Shown here: positions 5,278 through 10,439 of the stretch, piece after piece
Position numbering within the stretch: position 1 is the first letter of the stretch
Layout: each line of letters opens with the position of its first letter
NCBI GenBank assembly: GCA_002395905.1
Contig: DGVK01000009.1
Span: forward strand, 1,268 to 11,706
Length of the DNA stretch: 10,439 bases
From: Verrucomicrobia bacterium UBA4286
GTDB taxonomy: Bacteria; Verrucomicrobiota; Kiritimatiellia; RFP12; UBA1067
Reading direction: 5' to 3'
Made by a program: the position numbers and the translations under genes
The notes under the pieces: model-generated
Databases searched by the model: none
What the model was told of the DNA's origin: nothing
The model's input: only the letters and a program-made list of their open reading frames with translations

Positions 5278-8200
5278 ATGATTCTTTTGCTTGGCACTGA
5301 TGCCTATTCGCCGTTTCGTCTGGATGCGATCAAGGATGCGATCGCAAAGCTCTCGCCTGCACTGGGCCCGGTTTCAATAGACGCAAAGTGGGTCTATGCC
5401 ATTCTGCCCGCCGCGGGCGGCGCGACCGCCGACGAGCTTGAACGGGCGGCCAGCCTGCTCAACGCCGGCGCGGAGTGCAGTCCGGCGGCCCAGGGCGCTT
5501 CCACATTCTTCGTGACGCCGCGAAAGGGGACGATTTCGCCGTGGAGCTCGAAGGCGACGGACATCTTTCGCAACTGCGGTCTTGCCGGCATCGCCCGCGT
5601 AGAGAGGGGAATACGCTTCACGGTTTCCGCGCCGCTTCCGCAGCAGTGCTACGCCGCGCTCTTCGACAAGATGACCGAGGGCGTGTATGACGATATAGCC
5701 GACCTTTTCGCCGCGGGGACGCCGAAGCCCGGGCGCACCTACGACGTGCTCGCCAAAGGCGTGGACGCCATACGCGAGGCCAATGAAGAGATAGGTCTTG
5801 CCATCAGCGAACCCGAGATGGAATATCTCGCCAGGAGCTTCGCCGCCGCAGGCCGCAACCCGACCGACACCGAGCTTGTGATGTTCGGGCAGGTCAATTC
5901 CGAGCACTGCCGGCACAAGATATTCGGCGCGAAGTTCATCATCGACGGGAAGGAGATGCCCGAGTCGCTCTTCGAGATGATCAAGAACACCCACGCGAAG
6001 CGTCCGCAGGACACTCTCTCGGCATACAAGGACAACTCCGCCGTCGTCGCCGGTTTCAAGACGGACGTCTTCGCCATCGACCCCGAGACGAACCGCTACG
6101 GCTTCAAGCGCGAACAGCTCGACCAGCTTATGAAGGTCGAGACCCACAACCACCCGACGGCGATTTCTCCCTATCCGGGCGCGGCGACCGGTGTAGGCGG
6201 TGAGATACGCGACGAGGCGGCGACGGGCACAGGCTCGCGGACGGTCGCCGGCATCTGCGGCTTCATGGTTTCAAACCTCCGCATACCGGGCTTTCCGCAG
6301 CCTTGGGAGCGCGTCTTCGCCGATTTCCCGACTCGTCTCGCGACGCCGCTTCAGATAATGACGGAAGGTCCGATAGGAGGCGCGGCGTTCGGCAACGAGT
6401 TCGGGCGGCCGCAGCTCTGCGGCTTCTTCCGCACATACGAGGGCGAGGTCGCCGGCGAGCTGCGCGGCTACCACAAGCCGGTAATGCTCGCGGGAGGCAT
6501 GGGGGTCATCCGCCGCTCGCAGGTGCAGAAGAAGGATGTGACCGTCGGCGCGCTTATAGTCCAGATAGGCGGCCCGGCGATGCGCATCGGCCTCGGCGGG
6601 GGCGCCGCCAGCTCGATGATGACGGGGACGAACTCCGAAGCGCTCGACTTCAACAGCGTGCAGCGCGGCAACGCCGAGATGCAGAGGCGCTGCCAGGGAG
6701 TGATCGACGCGTGCAGCTATCTCGGCAGGGCGAACCCGATCCTTTCCGTGCACGACATCGGCGCGGGCGGCCTTTCGAACGGATGCCCCGAGCTCGTCGA
6801 GGCGACCGGCGGCAGGTTCGAGCTGCGCAAGGTCCACAACGAAGAGATTTCGATGAATCCGATGGAGATCTGGTGCTGCGAGGCGCAGGAACGCTACGTG
6901 CTGGCGCTCAAGCCCGAGGCGCGCGGCTTCTTCGAGGCCCTCTGCGCCAGAGAGCGCTGCCCGGTGGCGTTCATAGGCGTCGCCACGGGCGACGGACAGC
7001 TCGTTCTCGAGGACGGGCATTTCGGCGACCGCCCGATAGACATGGATATCAAGGTCCTCCTCGGCAAGCCGCCGCGCATGGTGCGCGACGTCAAGCGTGT
7101 AAAGCGCAGCCACGAGGGAACGTGCTTCGCAGGCGTGCGCCCGATAGACGCGCTCACGCGCATTCTGCACCTGCCGGCCGTCGCCGACAAGACATTCCTC
7201 GTCACCATCACCGACCGCACCGTAACAGGGCGCGTCGCCCGCGACCAGATGGTCGGGCGCTACCAGCTGCCGGCGGCGGACTGCGCCGTGACGACGATGG
7301 GCTACAAGACTTACGAGGGACAGGCGATGGCGACCGGAGAGCGTTCGCCCGTGGCGCTTCTGGACGGTCCTGCGTCGGGGCGCCTCGCCGTCGCCGAGGC
7401 CATAACGAACATCGCGGCGGCCGACGTGGGCGACATTTCGCAGATCAGGCTTTCCGCAAACTGGATGGCGCCGTGCGGCGACCCCGGCGAAGATGCGGTT
7501 CTGTACGACACTGTTAAGGAGCTTGGCCTGAAGTTCTGCCCCGCGCTCGGCGTATCGATACCTGTCGGCAAGGACAGCTGCTCCATGCACACGACCTGGA
7601 CCGACTCGCACGGCGAGCAGAAGAAGCAGGTCGCGCCGCTTTCGCTCGTGGTGAGCTCGTTCGCGCCTGTGAATGACGTGCGCCTCACTCTCACGCCCGA
7701 CCTCAAGCCCGACGGCGGCGACGATGTCTCGTATCTCGTCTATGCAGACCTCTCCTCAGGCGAGGCTCCTCTCGGCGCAACGGCGCTTGCGCAGGTCTAC
7801 GGACAGCTCGGCGACACGCATGCCGATGTGGACGCGGCGCTTCTCAAGCGCTTTTTCAACGCCATGCAGGAGATCGTCAGAGGGCGCCTGGCCCGCGCCT
7901 ACCACGACCGCTCCGACGGCGGCCTCGCCGTGACACTCGCCGAGATGTCGATCACCGGCGGGCGCGGCATCGTCGCGAAGCTGCCCGGCGGCGACGCGCT
8001 CGAACAGCTCTTCAACGAGCAGCCTGGCGCCGTGCTTCAGGTGACCGACAGCCCCAAGACGCCCTGCGAGAAGACGAACCTCGCGAAGGTGCTTGAGATA
8101 TTCAATTCCGCCCGCGTGCCGGCGTGCATCATCGGCACGGCGACGCACAACTCGCGTGAGTTCACGGTGTATGTCGGCGAGCGACTTGCGGTCAAGACCG

Positions 8201-9138
8201 ACATAACCTATCTGCGGCGCGCATGGAGCGAGACCACCTACAGGATGCAGGCGCTCCGGGACAATCCCGTCTCGGCCAAGGAGGAATACGACAACGCCCT
8301 CGACGAACAGGACCCCGGGCTTACGTTCCACCTTACATACGACCCCGACGAGAAGCCGGCTGCTGCGGCTCAAGGCGCAAAGCCGAGGATGGCGATACTG
8401 CGCGAACAGGGGGTTAACGGCCATATCGAAATGGCCGCCGCGTTCGCGCTTGCAGGGTTCGAGTGCCAGGACGTGCATATGAGCGACCTTATCGCGGGGC
8501 GTGTCGACCTCGAGGATTTCAACGGGCTTGTCGCCTGCGGAGGCTTCAGCTACGGCGACGTGCTCGGCGCAGGCTCGGGCTGGGCGCGCTCGATTCTCTA
8601 CAACGACCGCCTGAAGGCAATGTTCCGCAGGTTCTTCCACCGCGGCGACACTTTCTCGCTCGGCGTCTGCAACGGCTGCCAGATGCTTTCGCAGCTCAAG
8701 GACATCATCCCCGGCGCGGAACTCTGGCCGAAGTTCGTCAAGAACATCTCCGAACAGTTCGAGGCGCGCTACTCTACCATCGAGATCGAGCCGTCGCCGT
8801 CGATATTCTTCAGGGGCATGGAGGGGTCGCGCCTGCCTATAGCCGTTGCACACGGTGAAGGGCGCGTCTGGACGGACGGCTTCGCGCCGTCGATCTGCGC
8901 GGCGCACTTCGTCGACGGACGAGGCAACGCGACGACGCGCTATCCGTTCAATCCCAACGGTTCTATCGGCGGGCAGACCGCTTTCACCACGACCGACGGA
9001 CGCGCCACCATAATGATGCCCCATCCCGAGCGCGGCTTCAGGGCGTGCCAGCTTAGCTACAACCCGGGCGTGTTCAAGGTCAACGGGCCGTGGATGCGCA
9101 TGTTCGAAAACGCCTACCGCTTCGCGACCGGCGTCTAA
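5278..9138 (+). CDS. purL: Phosphoribosylformylglycinamidine synthase, large single-chain form
   Basis: Catalyses the fourth step of purine synthesis in the cytoplasm: FGAR + ATP + glutamine to FGAM + ADP + phosphate + glutamate. At 1286 residues from ATG 5278 it matches the large form, which fuses synthase and glutaminase; the E. coli protein is about 1295. Residues 1 to about 140 form the N-terminal domain. The linker ends in [11 protein letters not shown] (206-216). The ATP-binding synthase half has [16 protein letters not shown] (from 287) and [11 protein letters not shown] (from 492). The second half has [10 protein letters not shown] (from 762) and [10 protein letters not shown] (from 875). 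The class I glutaminase domain starts near 1037, with nucleophile Cys1131 in GVCNGCQ and His1249/Glu1251 in MPHPER. All key motifs are intact. It is the first gene of the purL-coaB-bioH-like operon, driven by the promoter at 5240-5248. Because glutaminase is fused, no separate PurQ is needed, and PurS, which goes with the small form, is not expected. Confidence 0.97.
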   Translation: MILLLGTDAYSPFRLDAIKDAIAKLSPALGPVSIDAKWVYAILPAAGGATADELERAASLLNAGAECSPAAQGASTFFVTPRKGTISPWSSKATDIFRNCGLAGIARVERGIRFTVSAPLPQQCYAALFDKMTEGVYDDIADLFAAGTPKPGRTYDVLAKGVDAIREANEEIGLAISEPEMEYLARSFAAAGRNPTDTELVMFGQVNSEHCRHKIFGAKFIIDGKEMPESLFEMIKNTHAKRPQDTLSAYKDNSAVVAGFKTDVFAIDPETNRYGFKREQLDQLMKVETHNHPTAISPYPGAATGVGGEIRDEAATGTGSRTVAGICGFMVSNLRIPGFPQPWERVFADFPTRLATPLQIMTEGPIGGAAFGNEFGRPQLCGFFRTYEGEVAGELRGYHKPVMLAGGMGVIRRSQVQKKDVTVGALIVQIGGPAMRIGLGGGAASSMMTGTNSEALDFNSVQRGNAEMQRRCQGVIDACSYLGRANPILSVHDIGAGGLSNGCPELVEATGGRFELRKVHNEEISMNPMEIWCCEAQERYVLALKPEARGFFEALCARERCPVAFIGVATGDGQLVLEDGHFGDRPIDMDIKVLLGKPPRMVRDVKRVKRSHEGTCFAGVRPIDALTRILHLPAVADKTFLVTITDRTVTGRVARDQMVGRYQLPAADCAVTTMGYKTYEGQAMATGERSPVALLDGPASGRLAVAEAITNIAAADVGDISQIRLSANWMAPCGDPGEDAVLYDTVKELGLKFCPALGVSIPVGKDSCSMHTTWTDSHGEQKKQVAPLSLVVSSFAPVNDVRLTLTPDLKPDGGDDVSYLVYADLSSGEAPLGATALAQVYGQLGDTHADVDAALLKRFFNAMQEIVRGRLARAYHDRSDGGLAVTLAEMSITGGRGIVAKLPGGDALEQLFNEQPGAVLQVTDSPKTPCEKTNLAKVLEIFNSARVPACIIGTATHNSREFTVYVGERLAVKTDITYLRRAWSETTYRMQALRDNPVSAKEEYDNALDEQDPGLTFHLTYDPDEKPAAAAQGAKPRMAILREQGVNGHIEMAAAFALAGFECQDVHMSDLIAGRVDLEDFNGLVACGGFSYGDVLGAGSGWARSILYNDRLKAMFRRFFHRGDTFSLGVCNGCQMLSQLKDIIPGAELWPKFVKNISEQFEARYSTIEIEPSPSIFFRGMEGSRLPIAVAHGEGRVWTDGFAPSICAAHFVDGRGNATTRYPFNPNGSIGGQTAFTTTDGRATIMMPHPERGFRACQLSYNPGVFKVNGPWMRMFENAYRFATGV

Positions 9139-9145
9139 GGCGGTC

Positions 9146-9781
9146 ATGCGCTTCATCGTAACGGCGGGCCCCACGAGAGAGCACATCGACCCGGTGCGCT
9201 TCCTCTCCAATCCGTCCACAGGGCGGATGGGCTTTGCCGTCGCGCGCGCGGCGGCAGAGCGCGGCCACGAAGTGACGCTTGTCTCGGGGCCGGTGGCGCT
9301 CAAGACGCCCAAGGGCGTGACGCGCGTGGATGTTACGAGCGCGCGGGAGATGCTGGCGGCGGTGGAAGATGCGCTCGGCGACGCGCAAGACGGCGCCGGG
9401 GCGCCGGTGATCGTCGCGACGGCTGCAGTCGCCGACTGGCGTCCGGCGCAGACGGCGGCGAAGAAGCTCAAGAAGCGTGACATGACCGGGGTTCTGCGCC
9501 TTGTGCGAAACCCCGACATACTTAAAACCGTGAAGTGCGCGCGCAAAATCGGCTTCGCGGCGGAGACCGGCGACGCTCTCGCGGAGGCCGCGCGCAAGTG
9601 CCGCGAGAAGGGGCTCGCGATGGTGGTTGCGAACGATGTGACCGAGAAGGGCGCGGGGTTCGGCGTGTCCACAAACCGCGTCGCCTTCGTGAAGAGCGAC
9701 GGTTCGGCGGAGAGGCTTCCGCTCATGTCCAAGCTTGCGGTCGCGCGGCGTATAGTGCGTTTTGCGGAGACGCTCGCGTGA
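9146..9781 (+). CDS. coaB: Standalone phosphopantothenate-cysteine ligase (CoaB)
   Basis: Joins 4'-phosphopantothenate to cysteine in coenzyme A synthesis. The 211 residues cover only the ligase half (DFP C-terminal family) of the usual bifunctional CoaBC. Visible motifs: nucleotide-binding TAGPTREHIDPVRFLSNPST with Asn22 (6-25), AAVADWRP (93-100), KLKK (107-110, the lysine loop that covers the active site), RNPDIL (121-126), GFAAETGD (136-143) and ANDV (162-165). No flavin-binding decarboxylase (CoaC) domain precedes it, and the 7-nt gap to purL leaves no room for one. The decarboxylase must be encoded elsewhere. The start is ATG 9146, with AAGG (9137-9140) overlapping the purL stop as a short ribosome-binding site. 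The stop overlaps the next start (GTGA), so it is probably co-transcribed and co-translated with both neighbours. Confidence 0.9.
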   Translation: MRFIVTAGPTREHIDPVRFLSNPSTGRMGFAVARAAAERGHEVTLVSGPVALKTPKGVTRVDVTSAREMLAAVEDALGDAQDGAGAPVIVATAAVADWRPAQTAAKKLKKRDMTGVLRLVRNPDILKTVKCARKIGFAAETGDALAEAARKCREKGLAMVVANDVTEKGAGFGVSTNRVAFVKSDGSAERLPLMSKLAVARRIVRFAETLA

Positions 9782-10439
9782 AGACGTTCGTCCTCAACGG
9801 CTGGGCGGCGGGTGAGAAGGCGTGGAGCCTTTGCACGTTCCGGCGCGACCGCGTGTTCAGCTATGTGGAGCAGCTGGACGGCGCGCCCGAGGCGGCGATG
9901 CGCGAAACAGACCTCGCGGTGCTTGTCGGCTGGTCGATGGGCGGCAGCGGCGCTTTGAGGCTCGCGCTTCAGTTTCCCGAGAAGGTGAAAGGACTTGTGC
10001 TCGTCGCTGCGACGGCGCGGATGATGAAGGACGACGGCTGGGCCGGAATGACTCCCCGCCGTCTCGCCGCGCTGGAGTTCGGACTCAAGCTCACGAAGGG
10101 GGAAGGGTTCGGCGGCGCCGTGGAAGGCAGGCCCGATCCATATATGATGGACAGCGACGAGAACCTTGCCCGGGGGCTGGACTATCTGAGGGCGACCGAT
10201 CTGCGGCGGCCGCTTCTCGACCTTGCGGCGGGCGGCAGAGCGCGCTTCCCTGTGCGGATATTCCAGAGCGAGCGCGACGGAATCGTGCGGCCAGAGAACG
10301 CGGCTTTCCTGGCATCGGTCTTCCCCGGCAGCCGCGTCGAGATGGTTCCGGGCGCGGAACACGCCCTGCCGGTCGTCATTCCCGCCCGCATCGACGCCGC
10401 AGTCGCGGAGATGTCCTTGGAGGTTCCCCAATTTTTCGG
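9778..10439 (+). CDS. BioH-like alpha/beta hydrolase (partial, runs off the window)
   Basis: Open from GTG 9778, which overlaps the coaB stop (GTGA), to the window edge: 220 codons with no stop. The C-terminus is not seen. A Ser-Asp-His triad is visible: Ser53 in GWSMGGSGA, Asp167 in ERDGIV and His195 in PGAEHALP. The segment GLDYLRATDLRRPL strongly recalls the lid-to-core stretch of BioH, and the region after the nucleophile (LVLVAATARM, then DGWAGMTP) fits too. BioH removes the methyl ester from pimeloyl-ACP methyl ester, ending the BioC/BioH route to the biotin precursor. The part before the nucleophile is about 30 residues shorter than in E. coli BioH, and the usual HGWG oxyanion motif reads NGWA, so another carboxylesterase role is possible. 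It sits behind purL and coaB in one operon. A bioC or other biotin gene just beyond the right edge would support the call. Confidence 0.75.
   Translation, partial: MKTFVLNGWAAGEKAWSLCTFRRDRVFSYVEQLDGAPEAAMRETDLAVLVGWSMGGSGALRLALQFPEKVKGLVLVAATARMMKDDGWAGMTPRRLAALEFGLKLTKGEGFGGAVEGRPDPYMMDSDENLARGLDYLRATDLRRPLLDLAAGGRARFPVRIFQSERDGIVRPENAAFLASVFPGSRVEMVPGAEHALPVVIPARIDAAVAEMSLEVPQFF

Noticed and set aside
5075..5281. 68-codon + strand open frame across the intergenic region
   Set aside because: It spans the purL promoter and start, has no ribosome-binding site, and is Cys/Leu/Arg-rich with no motif.
6271..7611. Minus-strand open frame of 446 codons and a + strand frame of 404 codons inside purL
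   Set aside because: Both overlap the conserved core of purL, lack motifs and have the biased composition of out-of-frame GC-rich DNA.
7756..10431. Long minus-strand open frame of 891 codons opposite purL, coaB and the BioH-like gene
   Set aside because: It lies opposite three + strand genes with intact family motifs. Its translation shows no domain and is an Arg/Ala/His-rich mirror of GC-rich codons. It is a shadow frame.

Overview
The window comes from a GC-rich bacterial chromosome. The signs point to the PVC group, most likely a gut-type Verrucomicrobiota (Kiritimatiellia-like) genome. These signs are a large secreted protein with LamG and autotransporter-like beta-solenoid segments, an extracytoplasmic-function (ECF) sigma factor beside it, and a full-length single-chain PurL. 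The taxon is an inference from protein style, not a marker-gene result. All convincing genes are on the + strand.

Positions 1-325 hold no convincing gene. They contain a 9-bp tandem repeat inside a hairpin, a second hairpin, and a short open tail that may be a gene remnant. Positions 326-5061 form a tightly coupled two-gene unit. The first gene encodes an ECF-type sigma factor fused through one transmembrane helix to a ~315-residue extracytoplasmic beta-rich domain. The second, overlapping it by 4 bp (ATGA), encodes a secreted alkaline-phosphatase-superfamily phosphodiesterase followed by a LamG domain and a beta-solenoid. The last ~315 residues of the enzyme are homologous to the extracytoplasmic part of the sigma factor. 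I count 123 of 177 identical residues without a gap in the core. A transcription factor that carries the same outer domain as its operon partner, with no separate anti-sigma gene visible, is the most unusual thing here. It may be a one-polypeptide surface-sensing sigma system.

Positions 5062-5277 are intergenic, with hairpins and a strong extended -10 promoter (TGGTATAAT). Positions 5278-10439 are a compact housekeeping operon: purL (purine synthesis), a standalone coaB (coenzyme A synthesis; 7-nt gap), and a BioH-like alpha/beta hydrolase (biotin precursor synthesis; 4-bp GTGA overlap) that runs off the right edge. Together they make a nucleotide and cofactor supply unit driven, as far as can be seen, by the promoter near 5243.
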